This document shows, piece after piece, positions 42,331 through 50,533 of a stretch of DNA of 64,000 bases. Source of the DNA: Caulobacter sp. UNC279MFTsu5.1 (GTDB lineage Bacteria > Pseudomonadota > Alphaproteobacteria > Caulobacterales > Caulobacteraceae). A model generated the notes under the pieces. It was not told the origin of the DNA. It made no database searches and saw nothing but the letters and a program-made list of their open reading frames with translations. Every line of letters starts with the position of its first letter. Position 1 is the first letter of the stretch. The DNA is taken from NCBI RefSeq assembly GCF_900114015.1, contig NZ_FORN01000008.1, positions 1 through 64,000 of the forward strand, read 5' to 3'. The position numbers and the translations under genes are program-made.

Positions 42331-43194
42331 ATGATGAAACCGAGCCAGTCCGTTCGCCAGTCCGTTCGAAAGCGCCGCGCCTCGGCGCCGGGTCTCGCCG
42401 CGGGGGCGTTGTTGGGTTGCCTGGCCCTTGGCGCCGGCGTCCATGCCAGCGCCGAAGAGGTGAAGGCCGGGCCGTGGCGCTCGCTCTTCGACGGGCGAAG
42501 CCTGGACGGCTGGACGCCGAAGGTCGCGAAACATCCCTCGGGCGAGAACTATCGCCAGACCTTCGTGGTCGACCATGGCGCGATCCGGGTCTCCTACGCC
42601 GGCTACGACAAGCTGGACGGGCAGTTCGGGCACCTGTTCTACAAGACGCCGTTCAAGGCCTATCGCCTGCGCCTGACCTACCGCTTCCTGACCGAGGGCG
42701 GCCTGCCGGACACGCCGGCCTGGGCGCGCAGCAACAGCGGGATCATGTTCGCCAGCCAGAGCCCCCAGAGCATGACGGTGGAGCAGCCCTTCCCCGTCTC
42801 GGTCGAGTTCCAGTTGCTGGGCAAGGAAGGCGACGCGCCCCGCCCCACCGGCGCGGTCTGCACGCCGGGCACCACCATCACCATGGACGGCGCCAAGGTC
42901 AAAGAGCACTGCACGCCGCCGGCCAACGCCCCGACGGTTCCCAACGGAACCTGGGTCAAGGCCGAGCTGGAAGTCCTGCCCAGCGGCGCGATCACCGAGA
43001 AGATCAACGGCGTGACCATCCACCGCTATGCGGACGTCACCCTGGATCCTGACGACACGGTCGCCGGCGGAGCCAAGCCCTACATCCTCGCCCGGGGCGC
43101 GCAGCCGGTGACCGAGGGCTACATCGCCCTGCAGAGCGAGGGCCACCCGATCGAGTTCAAGGACATCGAGATCCAGGAACTGACGGCCCGCTGA
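42331..43194 (+). CDS. DUF1080 protein, putative 3-keto-disaccharide hydrolase
   Basis: A 287-residue exported protein of the DUF1080 (3-keto-disaccharide hydrolase) family. An N-terminal basic region and hydrophobic segment (APGLAAGALLGCLALGAGVHA) act as signal. The concanavalin-like jelly roll starts with WRSLFDGRSLDGWTPK and contains ARSNSGIMFASQ and VSVEFQLLGKEGD, typical of the family. Characterised members cleave 3-keto-glycosides by beta-elimination followed by hydration. It is divergent from the GMC dehydrogenase that would supply the 3-keto substrate. The start at 42331 has GGAAGA upstream; other in-frame ATGs are at 42286 and 42334. Confidence 0.88.
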   Translation: MMKPSQSVRQSVRKRRASAPGLAAGALLGCLALGAGVHASAEEVKAGPWRSLFDGRSLDGWTPKVAKHPSGENYRQTFVVDHGAIRVSYAGYDKLDGQFGHLFYKTPFKAYRLRLTYRFLTEGGLPDTPAWARSNSGIMFASQSPQSMTVEQPFPVSVEFQLLGKEGDAPRPTGAVCTPGTTITMDGAKVKEHCTPPANAPTVPNGTWVKAELEVLPSGAITEKINGVTIHRYADVTLDPDDTVAGGAKPYILARGAQPVTEGYIALQSEGHPIEFKDIEIQELTAR

Positions 43195-43201
43195 AGCCGT
43201 C

Positions 43202-43238
43202 CTGGGCTCCCTTAAGGACTACTTCTTGAGGGAGCCCA
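43202..43238. terminator. Bidirectional hairpin between DUF1080 and cytochrome c genes
   Basis: CTGGGCTCCCTTAAG pairs with CTTGAGGGAGCCCAG around eight bases. It starts eight bases after the DUF1080 stop and overlaps the 3' end of the convergent cytochrome gene. Confidence 0.7.
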
Positions 43239-43581
43239 GATACTGGATCACGGCGGCGCGCTGTTCGGCGTCCGGCGCGCCCAGCAGCATCTTGGTGCCG
43301 GGAACGGTCTTGCCCGGCGCCTTGACGAAGGCGTCCAACTGCTCGGGGGTCCAGGTGATGTTCGAGGCCTTCAGCGCGTTGCTGTAGGCGTAGCCCGGGG
43401 CCGTGCCCGCCTTGCGGCCGACCACCCCGGCCAGGGGCGGCCCCATCTTGCCCGGAGCCGGCTGGAGCGAATGGCAGACCGAGCAGCGCTGCTCGAACAC
43501 CTGCTGGCCCGAAGGCGGCGCGGCGGCGGCGCTGGTCGCCGTCGCGACGAAGGCGGCGGCGAGGATAAGCGGATACTTCAT
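43219..43581 (-). CDS. Class I cytochrome c
   Basis: A 120-residue periplasmic monoheme cytochrome. The signal peptide ends near TSAAAA. The haem-binding motif is C33-S-V-C36-H37, and the distal ligand is probably the Met in GTKMLLGAP. The LAGVVGRKAGTAPGYAYS insert identifies the c2/c550-like group. It lies at the end of a five-gene minus-strand operon of sugar enzymes, 21 bases after the isomerase. This placement makes it the likely electron acceptor for the local GMC dehydrogenase (inference). Confidence 0.95.
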   Translation of the reverse strand: MKYPLILAAAFVATATSAAAAPPSGQQVFEQRCSVCHSLQPAPGKMGPPLAGVVGRKAGTAPGYAYSNALKASNITWTPEQLDAFVKAPGKTVPGTKMLLGAPDAEQRAAVIQYLGSLKK

Positions 43582-43602
43582 CGGAACGTGTTCCTCGGGA
43601 GG

Positions 43603-44658
43603 TTAGAGACCTATTAGCCGGCGATTGCGACCGGCGTCGGGCGCGCTGCCGGCGAAGTCGTCGAACGCCTTGTCCGTGACCCGGATGATGTGGTCGCGGA
43701 TGAACGGCGCGCCCTCGCGGGCCCCCTGCTCGGGGTGCTTGAGGGCGCATTCCCATTCCAGCACCGCCCAGCCGGGAAAGTCGTACTGGGCCAGCTTGGA
43801 GAAGATCGCCTTGAAGTCCACCTGCCCGTCGCCCAGCGACCGGAAGCGGCCCGGCCGGTCGACCCAGCCCTGGTAACCGCCATAGACGCCGGATCGGGCC
43901 GAAGGACGAAATTCGGCGTCCTTGACGTGGAAGGCGCGGATCCGCTCGTGATAGCGGTCGATATAGCCCAGATAGTCCAGCTGCTGCAGCACGAAGTGGC
44001 TGGGATCGTAGAGGATGTTGGCCCGCGCATGGCCGCCCACCTCGTCCAGGAAACGCTCGAACGTGGCCCCGTCGTGCAGGTCCTCGCCCGGATGGATCTC
44101 GTAGCAGACGTCGACGCCTTCCTCCTCGAACGCGTCGAGGATCGGCTTCCAGCGGCGGCCCAGCTCGGCGAAGGCCTCCTCGATCAGGCCCGCCGGGCGC
44201 TGCGGCCAGGGGTAGAAGTATGGCCAGGCCAAGGCGCCGGAGAAGGTGGCGTGGGCGTTCAGGCCCAGGCGCCGGCTGGCCACGGCGGCGGCTTTCATCT
44301 GCCCCACCGCCCAGGCCTGGCGTTCCGCCGGCTTGCCGCGCAGCTCCGGCGGGGCGAAGCCGTCGAACAGCTCGTCATAGGCCGGATGCACGGCGACCAG
44401 TTGGCCTTGCAGATGGGTCGACAGCTCGGTGATCTGCAGACCGTGGCCCGCCAGCATCCCGGCGATGTCGTCGCAATAGGCCTGGCTTTCGGCGGCCAGG
44501 GCCAGGTCGAAGAACGAGTCCGCCCCGCCTGTCGGCATCTGCACGCCAACATAGCCGAGATCGGCGACCCAGGCGGCCATCGTCTCCAGCTTGTCGAACG
44601 GCGGCTTGTCGCCGATGAACTGGGCGAGGAAAATCGCCGGTCCCTTGAGCGTCTTCAT
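43603..44658 (-). CDS. Sugar phosphate isomerase/epimerase family TIM barrel (cytosolic)
   Basis: A 351-residue xylose-isomerase-like TIM barrel without signal peptide. Metal-binding features of the AP-endonuclease-2 fold are visible: the Glu in VCYEIHPGEDLHD, the Asp/His of ILYDPSHFVLQQLDY, the His-Asp of IRAFHVKDAEF and the C-terminal Glu of WAVLEWECALKHPEQG. Such enzymes isomerise or epimerise free sugars or keto-sugars; members are found in 3-keto-glucose and inositol pathways. Its start overlaps the Gfo/Idh stop by four bases (ATGA). Confidence 0.88.
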   Translation of the reverse strand: MKTLKGPAIFLAQFIGDKPPFDKLETMAAWVADLGYVGVQMPTGGADSFFDLALAAESQAYCDDIAGMLAGHGLQITELSTHLQGQLVAVHPAYDELFDGFAPPELRGKPAERQAWAVGQMKAAAVASRRLGLNAHATFSGALAWPYFYPWPQRPAGLIEEAFAELGRRWKPILDAFEEEGVDVCYEIHPGEDLHDGATFERFLDEVGGHARANILYDPSHFVLQQLDYLGYIDRYHERIRAFHVKDAEFRPSARSGVYGGYQGWVDRPGRFRSLGDGQVDFKAIFSKLAQYDFPGWAVLEWECALKHPEQGAREGAPFIRDHIIRVTDKAFDDFAGSAPDAGRNRRLIGL

Positions 44659-45836
44659 CGCCCCTCTCCTTCCTGCATGACCCCGCCGGGCTCGGCCGGG
44701 CGGGCGGCCAGAGACACCCAGCCGGCCTCGGCCTGGCTGGCCGCCACGGCGCGCTCGACGAACGCCATGCCGCGCACGCCCTCGGCGATGTCCGGCACGA
44801 GCCGGCCGTCGCCCTGTCCGGCGATCGCGTCGGCGAAGTCGCGATAGATGTTGGCGAAGGCCTCGATGAAGCCTTCCGGGTGACCGGTCGGCAGCCGCGT
44901 GACCGCCCGGGCGCCCGCGCCCAGATAGGCCGAGCCGGCGTGCAGCACCTGGCTGGGTCCGTCCAGCCAGTCCAGCGTCAGTTCATTGGGCCGCTCGTGC
45001 GACCAGGTCAGGCCGCCCGTTTCGCCATAGACGCTGATCTTCAGGCCGTTGCGCGCGCCCGCCGAGATCTGCGAGGCGATCAGCACGCCGCGCGCGCCGC
45101 CCGCAAAGCGCAGCAGCACGTTGCAGTCGTCGTCCAGGCCCCGGCCCGGGACCACGGTGGCGACGTCGGCGCACAGGCGCTCGACGCGGTCGCCGGTGAT
45201 GAACTCGGCGATGTTGAAGGCGTGGACGCCGATGTCGCCGATGCAGCCGCCGACGCCCGACTGGGCCGGGTCCGAGCGCCAGCTGGCCTGCTTGTTGTCC
45301 TCGCGCTCGAGGGGCCGCGACAGCCAGCCTTGCGAATATTCGACGACCACCTTGCGCACCGCGCCCAGGTCGCCGCGCGCCACGATCTCGCGCGCCTCGC
45401 GGACCATCGGATAGCCCGTATAGGTGTAGGTCAGGCCGTAGAGCTTGCCCGACGCCGCAACGATGTCGGCCAGCTCCCGGGCCTGGGCCAGGTTCAGGGT
45501 CGCCGGCTTGTCGCTGATCACATGCAGGCCGCCGCGCAGGGCGGCGGCGGCGACGTCGAAGTGCAGGTGGTTGGGCGTGACGACGGCGACAAGGTCCACG
45601 CCATCGTCACGCGCCCGCTCGGCGGCGATCATCGCATGATGGTCGGGATAGACCCGATCGCGCGCCACGCCCCAGCCGTCGGCGGCCGCCGCGTTCTTCG
45701 CCGGATCGCGGCTGAACACGCCGGCCACCAGCCGGATCCGGCCGTCCAGCTCGGCGGCCATGCGGTGTACCGGCCCGATGAACGACCCGGGACCGCCGCC
45801 GACCATGGCCAGCCGCAAGGGCGTCCGTCCGCTCAT
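44655..45836 (-). CDS. Gfo/Idh/MocA family oxidoreductase
   Basis: A 393-residue NAD(P)-dependent sugar oxidoreductase. The Rossmann motif is LAMVGGGPGSFIGPVHR, and the conserved EKP-type segment reads VISDKPATLN, with Asp in place of the usual Glu before the catalytic Lys. The Gly-rich GGCIGDIGVHAFNIAEFITG holds the Asp/His pair of the C-terminal domain. A reasonable role is interconversion of a 3-keto sugar and its hydroxyl form. It overlaps both its neighbours by ATGA, so its translation is coupled within the operon. Confidence 0.92.
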   Translation of the reverse strand: MSGRTPLRLAMVGGGPGSFIGPVHRMAAELDGRIRLVAGVFSRDPAKNAAAADGWGVARDRVYPDHHAMIAAERARDDGVDLVAVVTPNHLHFDVAAAALRGGLHVISDKPATLNLAQARELADIVAASGKLYGLTYTYTGYPMVREAREIVARGDLGAVRKVVVEYSQGWLSRPLEREDNKQASWRSDPAQSGVGGCIGDIGVHAFNIAEFITGDRVERLCADVATVVPGRGLDDDCNVLLRFAGGARGVLIASQISAGARNGLKISVYGETGGLTWSHERPNELTLDWLDGPSQVLHAGSAYLGAGARAVTRLPTGHPEGFIEAFANIYRDFADAIAGQGDGRLVPDIAEGVRGMAFVERAVAASQAEAGWVSLAARPAEPGGVMQEGEGR

Positions 45837-46825
45837 CAGGCCGTCACTTTCGCCAGGTAGTCGAAGCTGATCTTCGCCGATTCCAGCCGGCTATGGGCGA
45901 ACGGCGGCTCCTGCTCGACATAGAAGCCCCGGACCCCGGCGGCGTAGGCGGCGGGCAGCAGCTTGGGCCAAGGGATCATGCCGCCGCCAACCTCGGTTGG
46001 ATCCTGCCGCAGCTCGAAATTGGCCTTGGTCGTGGCCTTGATGTCCTTGACGTGCATCTGGGTGAAGCGGCCGGGGTGCGCCTTCAGCAGGGCGAACGGA
46101 TCCTGGCCGGCCGCCGTCACCCAGCCGGCGTCCATCTCGAAGGTGACGAGGCTGGGATCCGTGCCCTTCAGCAGGATCTCCATGCCGTTGGTCTCGCCGA
46201 GCGGCGCGAACTCGAAATTGTGGTTGTGATAGCCCGTCGCGACGCCCGCCTTCTTCAGGACGGCGGCCTTCTCGTTCAGGAAGTCGGCGTTCCATTTCCA
46301 GTCGTCGGCCGTCATCTGGGCGCCGGCCTGGCGCAGATCGGCGCCGCCCAGGCGGTCCGGGATGTAGAGGATCGGCATGATCGCCGCCTTCACGCCGATC
46401 ACGTGCAGGTCGTCGGCCAGCTTGGCCAGGTCGCCGCTGAAGCTGGGGCCGCTGGCGCCCTTGGGCGAGATGTGGGCGCTGCGGCAGACCAGGCCGGCCT
46501 TGTCGAAGGCGGCCCGCAGCTCGGCCGGGGTGCGGCCCAGATAGCCGGCCAGCTCCACCGACTTGAAGCCGATCCTGGCCACGGTGGCGAGCTGGGCGTC
46601 CAGGTCCTTCTGCAGGTCCGGACCCAGGGTGTAGAGCTGGATGCCGAGCGGCAGGTCGCGACGCTGGAAGAACGGCTTCTCCGCCGCGCCGGCCAGACCG
46701 CCATAGGCCGCGCCCAGGCTGGCCGCGCCGACCGCCAGCAGGCTGCGCCGCGAAAGATCGGCGGCCGAGGCTCGGGTTTCGCAAGCTGTTGAGCGCACGA
46801 GGCTTTCCTTTTTCTGGAGGAGCAT
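45836..46825 (-). CDS. Sugar phosphate isomerase/epimerase family TIM barrel with Tat signal
   Basis: A 329-residue TIM barrel preceded by a twin-arginine signal (LSRRSLLAVGAASLGAAYGG, then LAGAA), so it is exported folded to the periplasm. The barrel starts with LGIQLYTLGPDLQKDLDAQL. The metal-ligand segments GYHNHNFEF, FEMDAGWVTAAGQDPF, FTQMHVKDI and FYVEQE are all present. Export is unusual for an isomerase and fits a periplasmic step on an oxidised glycoside before uptake. The start at 46825 lies two bases past the MFS stop, and the stop overlaps the Gfo/Idh start. Confidence 0.9.
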   Translation of the reverse strand: MLLQKKESLVRSTACETRASAADLSRRSLLAVGAASLGAAYGGLAGAAEKPFFQRRDLPLGIQLYTLGPDLQKDLDAQLATVARIGFKSVELAGYLGRTPAELRAAFDKAGLVCRSAHISPKGASGPSFSGDLAKLADDLHVIGVKAAIMPILYIPDRLGGADLRQAGAQMTADDWKWNADFLNEKAAVLKKAGVATGYHNHNFEFAPLGETNGMEILLKGTDPSLVTFEMDAGWVTAAGQDPFALLKAHPGRFTQMHVKDIKATTKANFELRQDPTEVGGGMIPWPKLLPAAYAAGVRGFYVEQEPPFAHSRLESAKISFDYLAKVTA

Positions 46826-46827
46826 GG

Positions 46828-48096
46828 CTAGGGCTGGGCCGGGCTGGCCGCGGCGACGGGCGCGTCGTCTTCGGCCTCGCCCTCGGCCACCGGGGCCCGG
46901 GTCGGCGGCTTGAAGAACAGGGCCAGCAGCAGCACGGCCGCCAGGGCCATGCCGGTGGGAACCAGGAACAGGCTGGTGTAGTCGACCACCGCGGCCCCGT
47001 CGGCGCCGGCATGGCTGAGGCGGCTGACCAGGGTCGGGAACAGGAAGCTGGCCACCACATTGCCGACGCCCAGGATCAGCAGGTTGAACAGGCCCTGGGC
47101 GCTGGAGCGGACGTCCTTGGGGAACACCGCGTCGACGAAGATGTACACGGTGGCGAAGAAGAAGGCGTAGCAGATCCCGTGCAGCAGTTGCACGGCCACG
47201 ATCACCGGGACGCTGTCGGCGAAGAAGGCGAAGACCGCGAAGCGGGCGGCGTGGCCCAGCACGCCGACGATCATGGTGATCTTCCAGCCTAGCTTCGCCA
47301 GCACGCGGCCCAGCAGGAACATGGTCAGGATCTCGGCCACCTGGCCCAGGCTCAGCACCACCATGCTGAGATTGCCGGCGATCCCGACCCGGTTGGTCAG
47401 GAAGGCGTCGGCCATCACGAAGTAGCCGTTGTGGATCACAGAATCGATGAAGGTGACCAGGAACAGCACCAGCACGAATGGCGCCGCCAGCAGCTTCAGG
47501 GCCCGTCGCCAGGCTAGGTTGTCGATCCCCGGCGCGTCCTTGCGGGCCGGCGTGTGCGGCAGGGTCAGGGCATAGCCGGCGAAGGCGAACGATAGGATCG
47601 CCGCGACCAGGAAGATCCACCGCACCTGCTCGGCGCCGGCGTGGGCGCCCAGCAGAAAGACGAAGGGCCAGCTGACCAGCACCCAGCCCACCGTCCCGCC
47701 CATGCGCACCGCGCCGAAGTCCGCCGCCGGGTCGCGCAGGTTGGCGAAGGCGATCGAGTTGGTCACCGACAACGTCGGCACATAGACCAGGCTGAAGATC
47801 AGGTAGCAGGCGAAGAACGGCCAGAAGCTGGTCGACAGCGCCGTCCCGACCAGGGCCAAGCCGCCGATCAGGTGGCTGACCGCCAGGAAGCGCTCGGCCG
47901 CGAAATTGCGATCGGCGAACTGGTTGGAGAAGAAGATCCCGACCACGGCGGCCACGCCCCAGGCGCTGCCGACCAGCGACTGCTGCCAGGGCGCGAAGCC
48001 CAGCATTCCCATGTAGGGAAAGATCTTCGGCGCCCAGGCGCCCCAGATCGCCAGCTGGAGCACCATCATCAGGAAGAGCCGCAGGCGCGTCGTCAT
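46828..48096 (-). CDS. MFS transporter, nucleoside:H+ symporter (NupG-like) type
   Basis: A 422-residue major facilitator with twelve hydrophobic segments. The opening MTTRLRLFLMMVLQLAIWGAW, NQFADRNFAAERFLAVSHLIGG and SVTNSIAFANL match the Nuc_H_symport family. Members of this family in sugar-catabolic operons are thought to carry sugars rather than nucleosides. It heads the minus-strand operon MFS, Tat-isomerase, Gfo/Idh, isomerase, cytochrome c, and is divergent from the LacI regulator. A 23-bp operator-like palindrome lies between them. Confidence 0.9.
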   Translation of the reverse strand: MTTRLRLFLMMVLQLAIWGAWAPKIFPYMGMLGFAPWQQSLVGSAWGVAAVVGIFFSNQFADRNFAAERFLAVSHLIGGLALVGTALSTSFWPFFACYLIFSLVYVPTLSVTNSIAFANLRDPAADFGAVRMGGTVGWVLVSWPFVFLLGAHAGAEQVRWIFLVAAILSFAFAGYALTLPHTPARKDAPGIDNLAWRRALKLLAAPFVLVLFLVTFIDSVIHNGYFVMADAFLTNRVGIAGNLSMVVLSLGQVAEILTMFLLGRVLAKLGWKITMIVGVLGHAARFAVFAFFADSVPVIVAVQLLHGICYAFFFATVYIFVDAVFPKDVRSSAQGLFNLLILGVGNVVASFLFPTLVSRLSHAGADGAAVVDYTSLFLVPTGMALAAVLLLALFFKPPTRAPVAEGEAEDDAPVAAASPAQP

Positions 48097-48162
48097 GGTT
48101 CTGGCCTCCCCGACCAGGATTGGCGGCGGGGTTTCGACCCGTTTGGGCCGCCCTCGCGCTCA

Positions 48163-48185
48163 TGTAATCGAAATCATCGATAACA
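48163..48185. promoter_or_regulatory. Candidate operator between MFS operon and lacI
   Basis: Arms TGTAATCGA (48163-48171) and TCGATAACA (48177-48185) are complementary at eight of nine positions, with five bases between them. The site lies in the divergent promoter region, 66 bases from the MFS start and 92 from lacI. Confidence 0.5.
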
Positions 48186-48277
48186 GGGGTCCGTCAAGGC
48201 GGCAACTGCCCAACGGCGCCCCGAAGCGGGAGAGCTGCGCCTTGCCAAGGGCCTGGCTTGCCGCCAGTGTCGAGCCG

Positions 48278-49291
48278 ATGGCCACCATTCAAGATGTCGC
48301 TCTGGACGCTGGAGTCTCGACCGCGACGGTTTCGAGGGTGTTCAGCGCGCCCGAACTGGTGCTGGAAGCCACGCGCAAGAAGGTGATGGAGGCGGTCACC
48401 CGCCTCGGCTACGAGCCCAACTTCGCCGCCAAGAGTCTGCGGACCCTGCGGACCGAGAAAATCCTGGTCACCGTGCCGGACATCTCCAACCCGTTCTTCT
48501 CGCAGGTCATCCGGGGCGTGGAGGAGGCCGCGCTGGCGGCCGGCTATTCGGTGCTGCTGGGCGACACCCGCCACGAAGAGGCGCGCGAGGAGCAGTACGC
48601 GTCGATGTTCCGGCGCAAGGAAGCCGACGGCCTGATCTTCCTGGGCCACCGCCTGCCGGACGTCCTGGCCGAAATGGTCGCCGCCAAGGGCCCGCGGACG
48701 CCGATCGTCAACGGCTGCGAGTTTCGTCCCGGCCTGGCGGTCTCCAGCGCCCATATCGACAACGAGGGCGCCGCCGCGGAGGTCATGGAGCACCTCTACG
48801 GCCTGGGCCATACGCGGGTCGGCGTCGTCACAGGTCCGCTGGTCAGCCCGATCAGCAGCGACCGCCTGGCCGGGGTCCTGGCGGCGGCCCAGCGTCGGGG
48901 CCGGGCCAGCGCGCTGCGCATGGCCATCGGCGACTTCTCGATCGAATCGGGCGTGCGCCAGGCCGGCGAACTGCTCGACCAGCCCGGGCCGCCCACGGCC
49001 ATCTTCTGCTTCAGCGACGAGATGGCCATGGGCGCGATCGAAGCCATCCGCCGGCGCGGCCTGAGTTGTCCCCGGGACGTGTCGCTGGTCGGCTTCGACG
49101 ACATCCGCTTCGCGCAGTATCTCAGCCCGCAACTGACCACGGTCAGCCAGCCGATGGAGCAGATCGGCCACGAGGTGGTCCGGCTGCTGCTCGACATCCT
49201 GGCCGACCGCACCAGCAGCCTGCAGAACGTCACTCTGCCCCACCGCCTCGTCGTGCGGTCCAGCACGGCTCCGCCGGCCAGCCCTGGCTAG
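48278..49291 (+). CDS. LacI-family transcriptional regulator of the sugar-oxidation operon
   Basis: A 337-residue repressor. The helix-turn-helix TIQDVALDAGVSTATVSRVF and hinge YEPNFAAKSLRTLRT are followed by the ligand domain with VTVPDISNPFFSQVIRGVE (CytR-like) and PRDVSLVGFDDIRFAQYLSP. The start at 48278 (MATIQD) is standard; upstream in-frame ATGs such as 48095 are not conserved. Divergence from the MFS operon implies it controls that operon and probably the GMC dehydrogenase genes. A palindromic repeat follows the stop. Confidence 0.94.
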   Translation: MATIQDVALDAGVSTATVSRVFSAPELVLEATRKKVMEAVTRLGYEPNFAAKSLRTLRTEKILVTVPDISNPFFSQVIRGVEEAALAAGYSVLLGDTRHEEAREEQYASMFRRKEADGLIFLGHRLPDVLAEMVAAKGPRTPIVNGCEFRPGLAVSSAHIDNEGAAAEVMEHLYGLGHTRVGVVTGPLVSPISSDRLAGVLAAAQRRGRASALRMAIGDFSIESGVRQAGELLDQPGPPTAIFCFSDEMAMGAIEAIRRRGLSCPRDVSLVGFDDIRFAQYLSPQLTTVSQPMEQIGHEVVRLLLDILADRTSSLQNVTLPHRLVVRSSTAPPASPG

Positions 49292-49388
49292 GGCATTTCG
49301 AGCGAAGTGGGCGCCGGTTCGCGTGAAGAAAATGCGTTAAAACAAAGATCTAGAACGCCGACCTGATTGCATCAGGTCAGCGTTCTAG
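49292..49388. repeat. Alphaproteobacterial intergenic palindrome plus terminator hairpin
   Basis: First part 49292-49337: GCATTTCGAGCGAAG ... GAAGAAAATGC, a palindromic sequence I recall as frequent between genes in Caulobacterales. Second part 49350-49388: two 18-base arms (CTAGAACGCC-GACCTGAT and complement, one mismatch) around TGC. It ends both the lacI and the convergent DUF1080 transcripts and overlaps the latter's stop codon. Confidence 0.75.
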
Positions 49389-50176
49389 GGCCTGGGCGGC
49401 AGTTCGCGAACCCAAATGTTGCGGAAGCTGATCGGCGCGCTGGGGTCGCCGTGGGCCTGCAGCTTGATCGGCGCGGCGGCGAAGGGCTGGGACGGCGGCT
49501 TGCCGATATAGACGGTCTCGCCCGCGAAGACGGCCCCGTCCTGCACCAGCACTCCGTTGTGCAGCACGGTCGCGCTGGCCGGCGTGACGAGCGCGCCGTC
49601 GGGTCCGAACACCGGCGCCCGCCAGACCACGTCATAGACCTGCCACTCGCCCGGCTTGCGCCCCGCGTTCACCAGCGGCGGATGCTGCTTGTAGAGGCTG
49701 GCGGCCTGGCCGTTCACATAGGTCGGGTTCTGGTAGGGGTCGAGGATCTGGAGCTCGTAACCGCGATCGCCGGGGCCGGTGGAGGCCAGGAAGACGCCGC
49801 TGTTGCCCCGCGCCTGGCCCGAGCCGGTGATGTCGGCCGGAATACGCCATTCCAGATGCAGCTGATAGTCGCGGAAGCTGCGTCGGGTCTCGATGTTGCC
49901 CCGCGTCTTGTCGACGGTCAGCACCCCGTCCGCCACGGCCCAGCCGGCCGGCGACTTGTCCTGGGTCGCGACCCATTCCTTCAGGTCGCCGCCGTCGAAC
50001 AGCACGATGGCGTCCGACGGCGCGCCGCCGGGCTCCTTGGCCGGGGTGACCACCGCCGGCGTCGGCGTCCACAGTTCGGTGTCTTCCGGTTTGGCCTGGG
50101 CCAGGGCCGGCGAACCGGCGAAGAGCGCGCCAAGGCCCAGCATCGCGGCGGTGAGAATGAGAGGCTTCGGCTTCAT
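49385..50176 (-). CDS. DUF1080 protein, putative 3-keto-glycoside hydrolase, second copy
   Basis: A 263-residue exported DUF1080 protein. The signal peptide ends at SPALAQA. The jelly-roll domain begins IVLFDGGDLKEWVATQDK and shows the family core GNSGVFLASTGPGDRGYELQILDPYQNPTY, which I cite by its key words GNSGVFLAS and GYELQILD. YIGKPPSQPFAAAPIKLQAHGDP and FRNIWVREL near the end are also typical. It is of the shorter, more canonical type than the copy at 42331 and may differ in substrate. The start at 50176 follows the signal peptide; an ATG at 50194 adds six residues. Confidence 0.9.
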   Translation of the reverse strand: MKPKPLILTAAMLGLGALFAGSPALAQAKPEDTELWTPTPAVVTPAKEPGGAPSDAIVLFDGGDLKEWVATQDKSPAGWAVADGVLTVDKTRGNIETRRSFRDYQLHLEWRIPADITGSGQARGNSGVFLASTGPGDRGYELQILDPYQNPTYVNGQAASLYKQHPPLVNAGRKPGEWQVYDVVWRAPVFGPDGALVTPASATVLHNGVLVQDGAVFAGETVYIGKPPSQPFAAAPIKLQAHGDPSAPISFRNIWVRELPPRP

Positions 50177-50428
50177 GTCCGGTCGTCGCTCCATGGGAAA
50201 GGCGCCGCCACCATAGACGCCCGGACCAAGTCCGCCAGAGGCCCGGGCCGCCGGAGTTCACGACGCTGGCCCGACTGAATTTCCGGCGCTTCGATTCTCC
50301 CCTGGACAGGCTTGAAGCGTGAGCATTTCGACGCCACGAAGCTTCACCAATGGATCATCTTCCTCATAATCGGGCGCCAGGCGTGAAAACATGCCGCGCG
50401 AGCAGCCAATTGCGCCTCAATTTTCGCC

Positions 50429-50440
50429 GACAACGTTGTC
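50429..50440. promoter_or_regulatory. Perfect palindrome upstream of pckG
   Basis: GACAACGTTGTC, a perfect 12-bp palindrome with CG centre, 94 bases before the pckG start. It shares the GACANCGNTGTC pattern with sites in both glycan loci. The rest of the gap 50177-50533 shows nothing else I can assign. Confidence 0.55.
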
Positions 50441-50533
50441 ATTGAAAACATTGGGCTTTTCCATCCGGTCCGCGACGCTATGGTGCGCGCCAAGGCGAGC
50501 GACAGTCTCGCCAGCTTGCAGCAGGACGGAATC

